DNA from: Zoogloeaceae bacterium
GTDB lineage: Bacteria > Pseudomonadota > Gammaproteobacteria > Burkholderiales > Rhodocyclaceae
NCBI GenBank assembly: GCA_031290535.1
Contig: JAITNI010000025.1
Span: 1 to 6,343, forward strand
DNA: 6,343 nt
Direction of reading: 5' to 3'
The notes beneath the pieces are model-generated. The model was not told the origin of the DNA. It made no database searches and saw nothing but the letters and a program-made list of their open reading frames with translations. This document shows positions 1 through 6,343 of the stretch, piece by piece; the stretch's first letter is position 1; every line of letters starts with the position of its first letter. The position numbers and the translations under genes were made by a program.

Positions 1-1
1 G

Positions 2-640
2 GAGCGCAATCACAACGGCGTCAACAGCCGTACCCTGTTCGTCCATGTGGGCAACGACATCGGCGTTTCCCAGAGCTGGCGGGCCGGACTTTCCTATCTA
101 AACACCCGCGCCAGCGACCGGGAAAGTCATTTTGAATCGGAGGTCAATGGCGAGGTGGACGGCGCGTTTTCCGGGCGCAGCAAGGTTTGGCTGGCGGATT
201 TTGTCTATAAATGGTCGCCCAATGGCAATCCGCAACACCGGAACTTCAAAGTGCAGGCCGAATATTTTCGCCGCAGGGAAAACGGGCATCTGGCGGCAGC
301 GGATGAAAACGGCGTCGATCTGGGCGCGAGTGCTTATGACACACGTCAGTCGGGCTACTACCTGCAAGGCGTCTATCAATTCACGCCCAACTGGCGCGCC
401 GGAGCGCGCTATGACCGCCTGAGCAGCGGTCGGCAGCGCTTTGGGGACAATCCGGCGGCCATTGACCGGGTCGATTACCGTCCTGAGCGCGCTTCCCTGA
501 TGCTGGATTACAGCTGGAGCGAGTTTTCCCGCCTGCGCCTGCAATTCGCGCAAGATCGCGCCACCGAAGGCGTAACGGATCATCAGGTGACGCTGCAATA
601 CATTCTGAGCCTGGGCAGTCACGGCGCGCATAAATTCTGA
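2..640 (+). CDS. Outer-membrane beta-barrel protein, C-terminal 212 residues (5' end outside window)
   Basis: The frame is open from base 2, so the start lies upstream; the in-frame GTG at 47 is probably internal. The visible part has no long hydrophobic helix. It shows repeated short stretches of alternating polar and nonpolar residues rich in Tyr, Trp, Phe and Arg, such as WRAGLSYL, VWLADFVYKW, GYYLQGVYQF and WRAGARYDRL. These are typical of transmembrane beta strands. The protein ends in VTLQYILSLGSHGAHKF, and a C-terminal Phe is the usual signal for outer-membrane insertion by the BAM machinery. The stop is 10 bases before the metal-binding protein gene, so the two are very likely co-transcribed. 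By context it is probably an outer-membrane entry route for the metal taken up by the next three genes. I recall similar endings in proteins annotated as zinc-regulated outer-membrane receptors, but this is memory, not a search. Whether it has a TonB plug domain cannot be seen. Confidence 0.75.
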   Translation, partial: ERNHNGVNSRTLFVHVGNDIGVSQSWRAGLSYLNTRASDRESHFESEVNGEVDGAFSGRSKVWLADFVYKWSPNGNPQHRNFKVQAEYFRRRENGHLAAADENGVDLGASAYDTRQSGYYLQGVYQFTPNWRAGARYDRLSSGRQRFGDNPAAIDRVDYRPERASLMLDYSWSEFSRLRLQFAQDRATEGVTDHQVTLQYILSLGSHGAHKF

Positions 641-643
641 GGA
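638..643 (+). promoter_or_regulatory. Ribosome binding site of the metal-binding protein gene
   Basis: TGAGGA lies seven bases before the ATG at 651 and overlaps the TGA stop of the upstream outer-membrane protein. The shared stop and Shine-Dalgarno sequence supports both the start choice and translational coupling. Confidence 0.6.
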
Positions 644-650
644 ATCTGTC

Positions 651-1544
651 ATGAAAAAATTTCTGTTTTTATGTTTGGCGCTTTGCGCCGCGCCGCTGTT
701 CGCGCAGGTCAAAGTGTTGTCCACCGTGCCGGAATGGGGGGCTTTGGCTCGTGAAATCGGCGGCGAGCGGGTGACGGTGTTCGAGGCAACCAGCGCCCTG
801 CAAGACCCGCACCATATCGAGGCTCGTCCTTCCCTGATCGCCCGCGCCCGTTCGGCGGAGTTGCTTCTGGCGACCGGGGCCGATCTGGAAATCGGCTGGC
901 TGCCCCTGTTGCGGCGCGAATCGGGCAATCGCCGGATTCAGCCGGGGCAACCGGGCTATCTGGAAATGGCGACGCAGGTCACGCTGCGCGATGTGCCGAA
1001 GGGGATCGACCGCGCGATGGGCGATGTGCATCCGGCGGGCGACCCGCATTTTCACCTTGACCCGCGCAACATCCCGCCGGTAGCCAAGGCGCTGGCGGCG
1101 CGGCTGATTCAGATCGACCCGGCGGGGACGGCAGTCTACCAGGCCCATCTCGCCCGGTTTCTGGAACGCTGGCAGACCGCCCTGCAAGGCTGGGAGCAGG
1201 CCGGGGCGCGCCTGAAGGGACTTTCATTCCTGCAAACGCACCGTTCCTTCAGTTATCTGGCCTACTGGCTTCAGATGACGGCAGTGGGGGAACTGGAACC
1301 CAAACCCGGCATTACGCCGGGAAGCGGCCATTTGAGCCAGATTGTCGCCCAACAAAAAGTCGCGCCCGCAAAAGTGGTGCTGCGCGCCGCCTATCAGGAC
1401 GACAAGGCGGCGCGCTGGGTAAGCGAACAGACCGGGATTCCCCTGCTGACGCTGCCGTTTACCGTCGGCGGCACGCCAGAAGCCCGCGATCTGTTCGGCC
1501 TGTTTGACGATACCCTGAAGCGTTTGCAAGGCATCCCCCAGTGA
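651..1544 (+). CDS. znuA: Periplasmic metal-binding protein of a zinc/manganese-type ABC transporter (ZnuA/TroA family)
   Basis: This is a 297-residue cluster A-I (SBP_bac_9, ZnuA/TroA) metal-binding protein that captures a divalent metal in the periplasm and delivers it to the permease. Residues 1-18 form a Sec signal peptide (MKKF, hydrophobic core, cleavage likely after PLFA). There is no lipobox, so it should be soluble. Family metal-ligand positions are visible: His54/His55 in DPHHIEARPS, His133/His135 in GDPHFHLDP, His197 in LQTHRSFSYLAYWL, and an acidic fourth ligand probably among Asp250/Asp251. LEPKPGITPGSGHL (about 215-228) is a recognisable family motif. The long His-rich loop of E. 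coli ZnuA is missing; only a short segment with His127, His133 and His135 stands there. A GTGA overlap links it to the ATPase gene. Zinc is the best guess, but manganese cannot be excluded, so the symbol marks family rather than proven specificity. Confidence 0.88.
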   Translation: MKKFLFLCLALCAAPLFAQVKVLSTVPEWGALAREIGGERVTVFEATSALQDPHHIEARPSLIARARSAELLLATGADLEIGWLPLLRRESGNRRIQPGQPGYLEMATQVTLRDVPKGIDRAMGDVHPAGDPHFHLDPRNIPPVAKALAARLIQIDPAGTAVYQAHLARFLERWQTALQGWEQAGARLKGLSFLQTHRSFSYLAYWLQMTAVGELEPKPGITPGSGHLSQIVAQQKVAPAKVVLRAAYQDDKAARWVSEQTGIPLLTLPFTVGGTPEARDLFGLFDDTLKRLQGIPQ

Positions 1545-2110
1545 ACAAACTGCTGGTTGCCGAACAACTGGTGGTGGGCTGGGACGCGCCCGTGACGCGC
1601 CCGGTCAGTTTTCATCTTGAACGCGGCGAAATCCTCGCCCTGACAGGGCCGAATGGGGCGGGCAAAAGCACCCTGCTGGCGGCGCTGGCGGGGCAGGGGC
1701 GGATTTTCTCCGGCACACTGTTTCGCGCCGCCGGGGCGCGATTGGCCTTGCAGACGCAGGGCTTGCCGCCGGTGGCGGGGCTGCCTTTGTCCGGGGCGGA
1801 ACTGCTGGCGCTCACGGGCGCGTCCGCACAGGGACTGCCGCCCTGGCTTGCCGCCTGCCTGCCCCTGCGGCTTGACCGTCTTTCTGGCGGCCAGCGGCAA
1901 TACCTGTCCCTCTGGTCGGTGCTCGCCTCGCCAGCGGAACTCGTGTTTCTCGACGAACCCGGCAACAACCTTGACCGGGCCGGACGCGCCCATCTGCAAG
2001 GAGCGCTGCGGGCGCGGGCCAACGCGGGCGCGGCCATCCTGCTGGTCAGCCACGACCCGGAACTGCTGCCGCACTGCGACCGCCATTTGATGCTGGAACC
2101 CATATCATGA
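1541..2110 (+). CDS. znuC: Metal ABC transporter ATP-binding protein (ZnuC-like, compact)
   Basis: This 189-residue ABC ATPase would power the adjacent permease from the cytoplasmic side. All core motifs are present in order: Walker A GPNGAGKST (36-44), a probable Q-loop around Gln71-Gln73, signature LSGGQ (114-118), Walker B LVFLDE (134-139) with catalytic Glu139, a D-loop NNLD (142-145) and switch His171. It starts at GTG 1541, which overlaps the TGA of the preceding gene, so translation is probably coupled. It is short: family members are usually about 220-250 residues. The loss lies in the helical subdomain, with only about 40 residues between Q-loop and signature, and at the C-terminus, which stops about 18 residues after the switch His. 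No motif is lost, so it looks compact rather than broken. The metal assignment comes from its neighbours; the ATPase alone could serve another importer. Confidence 0.85.
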   Translation: MNKLLVAEQLVVGWDAPVTRPVSFHLERGEILALTGPNGAGKSTLLAALAGQGRIFSGTLFRAAGARLALQTQGLPPVAGLPLSGAELLALTGASAQGLPPWLAACLPLRLDRLSGGQRQYLSLWSVLASPAELVFLDEPGNNLDRAGRAHLQGALRARANAGAAILLVSHDPELLPHCDRHLMLEPIS

Positions 2111-2187
2111 TTTCCGGGAATAATTTCTTGCCCAAGGCAAAATACCTCTGCACAAGGCTTCCCGTGACAAGAAGCGCTGCTTCCAAG

Positions 2188-2207
2188 TCCCCCCTGACAA
2201 GGGGGGA
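2188..2207 (+). repeat. Left hairpin of the inverted repeat element
   Basis: An 8-bp perfect stem (2188-2195 with 2200-2207, TCCCCCCT / AGGGGGGA) closes a GACA loop. It is followed by ATTCAGGGGGGG rather than a T-run, so it does not look like an intrinsic terminator. Confidence 0.75.
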
Positions 2208-2282
2208 TTCAGGGGGGGTTGGGGCGCTTCAGTTTTCTACTTGCTGCTGTCGCGAGCTTCAACCGCCGCAAACCCCTCCCGG

Positions 2283-2302
2283 CCTCCCCTTGTCAGGGGA
2301 GG
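2283..2302 (+). repeat. Right hairpin of the inverted repeat element
   Basis: An 8-bp perfect stem (2283-2290 with 2295-2302, CCTCCCCT / AGGGGAGG) closes a TGTC loop. The loop is the reverse complement of the left hairpin's GACA loop, so the two units are in opposite orientation. No T-run follows. Confidence 0.75.
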
Positions 2303-2360
2303 TGCAAAACACGGCGCATTCCGCGCCCCTCCGTTCTTATCGGGACATGCTCTCCCCGTT

Positions 2361-2369
2361 GGATAGGGA
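2361..2369 (+). promoter_or_regulatory. Ribosome binding site deciding the permease start
   Basis: The purine run GGATAGGGA ends 8 bases before ATG 2378. The frame stays open further upstream, back to 2219 at least, but that extension would translate the repeat element. The site and the onset of family-like sequence (MNELSLELFW, then a membrane helix) support 2378. Confidence 0.6.
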
Positions 2370-2377
2370 AACCATCC

Positions 2378-3208
2378 ATGAATGAACTCTCGCTGGAACT
2401 CTTCTGGAAACCCTATCTGGCGGGCGCGTGTTTTTCGCTGTGCCTGCCGTTGCTGGGTCTTTACCTGCGTCTGCGCCGCGAATATGGCGCGGCGCTGGCC
2501 TATGGGCAGATCGGCGCGTTGGGCGCGGTGGGGGCGCTGGCGTTGGGGCTGCCCACCCTGTTGGGCGGCCTGATGACCAGTCTGGCCGCTGCGTCCGGCA
2601 AACACTGGCTTTCCCGCCGCCTGCCCGAATCAGGGTTGTTCCCCCTGCTCTTTTTGCTCGGCTGGAGCGGCACGCTCCTGCTGGCGGCCAATCTGCCCGC
2701 CGTGGAACATCTGGGACAAGCCCTGTTTGAAGGACAACTGTATTTTGTCAGCCGCGAACTGCTGTACGGCGCATTGACCGCCTGCCTTCTTGGCGCGGTG
2801 TTGTTGCGGCGCTGGGGGCGCTATCTTCTGCTGGCGGAACTCTATCCCGCGCATTTTTTGGCGCGTGGTCAGTCCGTCTGGCCGGTACAGGTCGGTTTTG
2901 ACCTGCTGGCGGCGGCTGCTCTGGCGCTGGCGGTGATGTGTCTGGGCGTCATGGGCGCGTTTGCGCTGGTGTTCGCGCCGCCCTGGCTGGCGTTCATCTT
3001 GGCCCCCGACTGGCGTCTTGCGCGACGGGTTGCGCCTGCGCTCGCTTTTTTTGCCTACACGCTGGCCTTCGTTCTGGCCCTGTATGGCGACCAGCCTTTT
3101 GGCCCGGTTCTGACCCTGGCGCTGACGGGAATAACCCTTGTCCTGCTGGTCTTTTCTGCCTTGATGCGGCGCACAAAAATATTCTCACGGAATGAAAATC
3201 CCCTATAA
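2378..3208 (+). CDS. znuB: Metal ABC transporter permease (ZnuB-like, ABC-3 family)
   Basis: This 276-residue inner-membrane protein would form the metal channel as a dimer, driven by the upstream ATPase. The length is usual for the ABC-3 family (about 260-290). Hydrophobic segments lie at roughly 13-30, 38-55, 57-72, 86-104, 127-143, 173-189, 190-210, 219-236 and 241-263. The C-terminal half follows the family pattern: an Arg-rich loop after helix 5 (RRWGRYLLLAELYPAHFLARG), a Gly/Ala-rich pair of helices with VMGAFALVFAPPWLA, and DQPFGPVLTLALTGI, which resembles the usual D-x-PSGP motif. The N-terminal half is more divergent: the common S-H pair in the second helix is replaced by AYGQIGALGA (41-50). 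It is separated from the ATPase gene by the repeat element, unlike the otherwise tight cluster. It ends in a basic, polar tail. No terminator follows it. Confidence 0.83.
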   Translation: MNELSLELFWKPYLAGACFSLCLPLLGLYLRLRREYGAALAYGQIGALGAVGALALGLPTLLGGLMTSLAAASGKHWLSRRLPESGLFPLLFLLGWSGTLLLAANLPAVEHLGQALFEGQLYFVSRELLYGALTACLLGAVLLRRWGRYLLLAELYPAHFLARGQSVWPVQVGFDLLAAAALALAVMCLGVMGAFALVFAPPWLAFILAPDWRLARRVAPALAFFAYTLAFVLALYGDQPFGPVLTLALTGITLVLLVFSALMRRTKIFSRNENPL

Positions 3209-3211
3209 ACA

Positions 3212-3266
3212 TATATCATTCCTGCGAATTTTGTTTGACGAATTCTCTGTTTGCTCTATATCATTC
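3212..3266 (+). repeat. 10-bp direct repeat in the spacer before the ATP synthase operon
   Basis: TATATCATTC occurs exactly at 3212-3221 and again at 3257-3266, 45 bases apart. Between them CGAATT also occurs twice (3225-3230 and 3239-3244), each followed shortly by TGTTTG. The spacer is strikingly AT-rich against its surroundings. The pattern could be an old partial duplication of promoter DNA or paired protein-binding sites; the sequence does not tell which. Confidence 0.5.
3235..3264 (+). promoter_or_regulatory. Candidate sigma-70 promoter of the atp operon
   Basis: TTGACG (3235-3240, 5 of 6 matches to the -35 consensus) is separated by 18 bases from TATCAT (3259-3264, 5 of 6 to the -10). 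It is the best promoter-like pair in the spacer between the permease gene and atpI. Transcription would start near 3271. That is only about 10 bases before the ATG at 3281 and would exclude most of the GAGGA at 3267-3271, so either the true start is elsewhere or the mRNA has a very short leader. Confidence 0.5.
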
Positions 3267-3280
3267 GAGGATTGTTAGCG

Positions 3281-3306
3281 ATGTCCGGCACCCATCTTGA
3301 TGCGCC

Positions 3307-3310
<4 letters not shown>
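3281..3310 (+). CDS. Nine-codon minicistron overlapping the atpI start (putative leader peptide)
   Basis: ATG at 3281 opens a 9-residue peptide, MSGTHLDAP, ending in TGA at 3308-3310. The stop overlaps the atpI start as ATGA (3307-3310). GAGGA at 3267-3271 lies 9 bases before this ATG, a good Shine-Dalgarno position, whereas atpI has no clear site of its own. The arrangement suggests that ribosomes load on the minicistron and reinitiate at atpI. It has no regulatory codon run (no stretch of one rare or repeated amino acid), so classic attenuation is unlikely. It may be chance, and its fit with the promoter candidate is poor. Confidence 0.35.
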
Positions 3311-4900
<1,590 letters not shown>

Positions 4901-4927
4901 TCGGGCTTCCCCCGCAACCTTTCTCAT

Positions 4928-4933
4928 AGGGGA
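4928..4933 (+). promoter_or_regulatory. Ribosome binding site supporting the GTG start of atpF
   Basis: AGGGGA lies 8 bases before GTG 4942. It decides the start, since no ATG is available at the family-conserved N-terminus. Confidence 0.6.
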
Positions 4934-4941
4934 CTGGAACC

Positions 4942-5412
4942 GTGAATCTGAACTCAACACTCTTCGCGCAGCTGGTGGTGTTCTTCATCCTGGCGTGGTT
5001 TACGATGAAATTCGTATGGCCGCCCATTGTGAAGGCATTGGACGAGCGCGCGAAAAAGGTGGCGGACGGTCTGGCTGCCGCCGAGCGCGGCAAGCATGAT
5101 CTTGAACTGGCGACCAGGCGTTCCGTGGAAGCACTGCGCGAAGGCAAGGAAAAATCGGCGGAACTCCTGATTCAGTCGGAAAAGCGCGCCGCGCAAATCA
5201 TCGAGGAGGCGAAAGCCCAGGCGAAGATTGAAGCGGATCGCATCATCGCCGGCGGCAAGGCGGAAGCCGAGCAGGAAAGTCTGCGCGCCAGGGAAAGCCT
5301 GCGCGATCACGTTGCGGCGCTGGCCGTGGCGGGCGCGGAGAAAATCCTGCGCCGCGAAATCGACGCCAGGGTCCACGCTGAACTGTTGTCCGCCATCAAA
5401 CAGGACTTGTAA
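4942..5412 (+). CDS. atpF: F1Fo ATP synthase subunit b
   Basis: Subunit b is the dimeric peripheral stalk that holds the F1 head against rotation. The 156 residues equal the E. coli length and align with it throughout. One membrane helix (about 5-24, [20 protein letters not shown]) is followed by the hinge [10 protein letters not shown], then a long charged coiled coil rich in Ala, Glu, Lys and Arg (about 35-120), then the conserved AVAGAEKIL (128-136) of the delta-binding end. The start is GTG: MNLNST is the family N-terminus and a ribosome binding site is correctly placed. It lies 41 bases after atpE and 5 bases before atpH. Confidence 0.97.
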   Translation: MNLNSTLFAQLVVFFILAWFTMKFVWPPIVKALDERAKKVADGLAAAERGKHDLELATRRSVEALREGKEKSAELLIQSEKRAAQIIEEAKAQAKIEADRIIAGGKAEAEQESLRARESLRDHVAALAVAGAEKILRREIDARVHAELLSAIKQDL

Positions 5413-5417
5413 GCGTC

Positions 5418-5951
5418 ATGGCCGAAAACCTCACCATCGCCCGCCCCTATGCCGAAGCCGTGTTCCGCACGGCCAGGGAAACGGGGGCGCTGCCGGCCTG
5501 GTCTGCCCGTCTCGAACGTCTGGCGCTCATCGCCCAGGATGCCGAGATGGTCGAACTGATTGGCAATCCCAAACTGTCTGCCGGGCAGATCGCGCAGTTG
5601 TTCATTTCGCTGGTTGGCGACAATGATGCCGTGCTTGGCAATTTCATCCGCGTGCTGGCGGAAAACGAGCGTCTGGCGTTGTTGCCGGAAATCGCCACCC
5701 TCTTTGAAGCCAACCGGGCGACTGAAGAAGGCGTGCAAAAAGCGCAGGTGCAAACCGCTTTCCCGTTGTCCGATGCTGACCTGGCGTCTTTGCTGCCGCA
5801 ACTGGAAGCGCACTTCAAGACCAGGCTCACACCCACCGTCGTGGTGGACGCGGCACTGATTGGCGGCGTCCGGGTGGCGGTCGGCGATCAGGTGCTGGAT
5901 GCTTCCGTGCGCGGCAAACTCGAAACCATGGCCATCGCGCTCAAGAATTAG
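5418..5951 (+). CDS. atpH: F1Fo ATP synthase subunit delta
   Basis: Delta (OSCP homologue) caps the F1 head and ties it to the b dimer. The 177 residues match the E. coli length. The N-terminal six-helix domain begins with the family-typical TIARPYAEAVFRTA (6-19), and helices continue to about residue 105. The C-terminal part holds the delta signature VDAALIGGVRVAVGDQVLDASVRGKL (143-168). ATG 5418 is 5 bases after the atpF stop and matches the family start. Its Shine-Dalgarno sequence is weak (AGGA at 5402-5405, 12 bases away), so it probably depends on coupling from atpF. Its stop overlaps the ribosome binding site of atpA. Confidence 0.96.
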   Translation: MAENLTIARPYAEAVFRTARETGALPAWSARLERLALIAQDAEMVELIGNPKLSAGQIAQLFISLVGDNDAVLGNFIRVLAENERLALLPEIATLFEANRATEEGVQKAQVQTAFPLSDADLASLLPQLEAHFKTRLTPTVVVDAALIGGVRVAVGDQVLDASVRGKLETMAIALKN

Positions 5952-5955
5952 GAGA
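5950..5955 (+). promoter_or_regulatory. Ribosome binding site of atpA
   Basis: AGGAGA overlaps the atpH stop codon (TAG, 5949-5951) and ends 5 bases before ATG 5961. It fixes the atpA start. Confidence 0.65.
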
Positions 5956-5960
5956 TTTAC

Positions 5961-6343
5961 ATGCAATTGAATCCGTCCGAGATCAGCGAGCTGATTAAAA
6001 GCAAGATTCAAAATCTGCAAGTGGGCACTGAAACCCGCACGCAGGGAACCGTTGTTTCCGTGACCGACGGCATTTGCCGGGTGCACGGCTTGCAGGATGT
6101 CATGCAGGGCGAAATGCTGGAATTTCCCGGCAACACCTTCGGCATGGCGCTGAACCTGGAGCGTGACTCCGTCGGCGCGGTGGTGCTGGGCGAGTACGGC
6201 CATATTTCCGAAGGCGATACGGTCAAATGCACCGGGCGCATTCTGGAAGTGCCCGTCGGCCCCGAACTGCTGGGTCGCGTGGTGAATTCGCTCGGCCAGC
6301 CCATTGACGGCAAAGGCCCGCTCAACAACAAGCTCACCGACAA
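5961..6343 (+). CDS. atpA: F1Fo ATP synthase subunit alpha, N-terminal 127 residues (3' end outside window)
   Basis: Alpha alternates with beta in the F1 hexamer and binds nucleotide without catalysing. The window holds the start [16 protein letters not shown], the N-terminal helix that contacts delta, and the six-stranded beta-barrel domain with the family motifs [26 protein letters not shown] and [29 protein letters not shown], followed by [19 protein letters not shown] (about 102-120). The P-loop and the rest of the nucleotide-binding domain lie beyond the window edge. There are no frame breaks. The gene follows atpH by nine bases, as in the standard atpIBEFHAGDC order, so gamma, beta and epsilon genes are expected next. 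Confidence 0.97.
   Translation, partial: MQLNPSEISELIKSKIQNLQVGTETRTQGTVVSVTDGICRVHGLQDVMQGEMLEFPGNTFGMALNLERDSVGAVVLGEYGHISEGDTVKCTGRILEVPVGPELLGRVVNSLGQPIDGKGPLNNKLTD

Larger units (their letters stand above)
2185..2306 (+). repeat. REP-doublet-like (REPIN-like) inverted repeat element
   Basis: Two GC-rich units face each other across about 50 bases. The left unit (about 2188-2224) is a hairpin followed by a G-rich tail ending GGTTGGGG. The right unit (about 2270-2302) reads the same on the opposite strand, with a C-rich flank AAACCCCTCCC followed by a hairpin. The 14-mer CCCCTGACAAGGGG at 2191-2204 has its exact reverse complement at 2286-2299. Each unit can therefore fold alone, or the two can pair into one long stem. 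This layout matches REP doublets (REPINs), which are mobilised in trans by RAYT transposases in many proteobacteria. No transposase or target-site duplication is visible here. Copy number elsewhere in the genome is unknown. Confidence 0.65.
2107..2385 (+). other. Open frame bridging the repeat between ATPase and permease genes (doubtful CDS)
   Basis: A 92-codon frame starts at an ATG that overlaps the ATPase stop (ATGA at 2107-2110) and ends 8 bases inside the permease gene. Its translation has no recognisable domain, is rich in Pro, Ser, Arg and Cys, and runs through both hairpins of the repeat. There is no good Shine-Dalgarno sequence. It is probably not a functional protein, but it could carry ribosomes across the spacer. 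It is listed because both ends overlap the neighbouring genes in the way coupled genes do. Confidence 0.15.

Noticed and set aside
98..928. Minus-strand frame of 276 codons at the left edge
   Set aside because: It spans the junction of the outer-membrane protein and metal-binding protein genes on the other strand and shows no domain or credible start site.
1394..2086. Minus-strand frame of 230 codons opposite the metal-binding protein and ATPase genes
   Set aside because: It is antisense to well-supported genes, and its composition is dominated by Arg, Gln and Pro with no motif.
1541..2110. ATPase gene as a truncated pseudogene ended by the repeat insertion
   Set aside because: All ATPase motifs through the switch His are present, and the shortening is also internal to the helical subdomain, so a simple 3' truncation does not explain the length. 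The stop also lies about 75 bases before the repeat.
2188..2302. Hairpins between the ATPase and permease genes as a rho-independent terminator
   Set aside because: Neither hairpin is followed by a T-run on either strand, and terminating there would cut off the permease from its own operon.
3205..3225. AT-rich sequence after the permease gene as a Zur-type operator
   Set aside because: It has no convincing palindrome of the Zur type. The metal operon's own promoter must lie upstream of the window.
5307..6203. Long open frame (298 codons) on the minus strand
   Set aside because: It lies entirely antisense to atpF, atpH and atpA, which are certain. Its translation is rich in Arg, Gln and His with no recognisable domain, as expected for an antisense shadow in GC-rich DNA.

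Overview
The window is a GC-rich stretch of a proteobacterial chromosome, most likely from a betaproteobacterium. The evidence is the order atpI-B-E-F-H-A with no frame breaks, and ATP synthase proteins that resemble beta/gammaproteobacterial ones from end to end. Examples are a 156-residue b subunit starting MNLNSTLF and an a subunit with the extended loop before its last helix. A Rhodocyclales- or Nitrosomonadales-like source is a guess, not something the sequence proves. All genes read on the + strand.

Left half (1-3208): a metal-uptake cluster. It starts with the C-terminal 212 residues of an outer-membrane beta-barrel protein cut by the window edge. Next come a periplasmic metal-binding protein (ZnuA/TroA type), a compact ATPase (ZnuC type) and an ABC-3 family permease (ZnuB type). 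The first three genes are tightly packed: a 10-base gap, then a GTGA start/stop overlap. The permease is separated from the ATPase by about 270 bases. That gap holds a pair of GC-rich hairpins in inverted orientation, which looks like a REP doublet (REPIN-like) element. Together the proteins would bring a divalent metal, probably zinc, across the outer membrane, periplasm and inner membrane.

Right half (3209-6343): the start of the F1Fo ATP synthase operon. An AT-rich 98-base spacer carries a good sigma-70-type promoter candidate, a 10-bp direct repeat and a 9-codon minicistron whose stop overlaps the atpI start. Then follow atpI (assembly factor), atpB (a), atpE (c), atpF (b), atpH (delta) and the first 127 codons of atpA (alpha). 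A strong Shine-Dalgarno site behind a T-rich leader precedes atpE, which fits the need for many c subunits per enzyme. The c subunit has a conserved proton-binding Asp and an unusual Ala/Gln/Pro tail built partly from an 18-bp tandem repeat.

No wholly new system is visible. The points most worth checking are the REP doublet and the open frame that bridges it, the minicistron before atpI, the c-subunit tail, and the compact, divergent ABC transporter. The only gaps without an assigned gene are 2111-2377, 3209-3306, 4529-4597 and 4901-4941. All are under 300 bases; the first three are described below, and the last holds only the atpF ribosome binding site.
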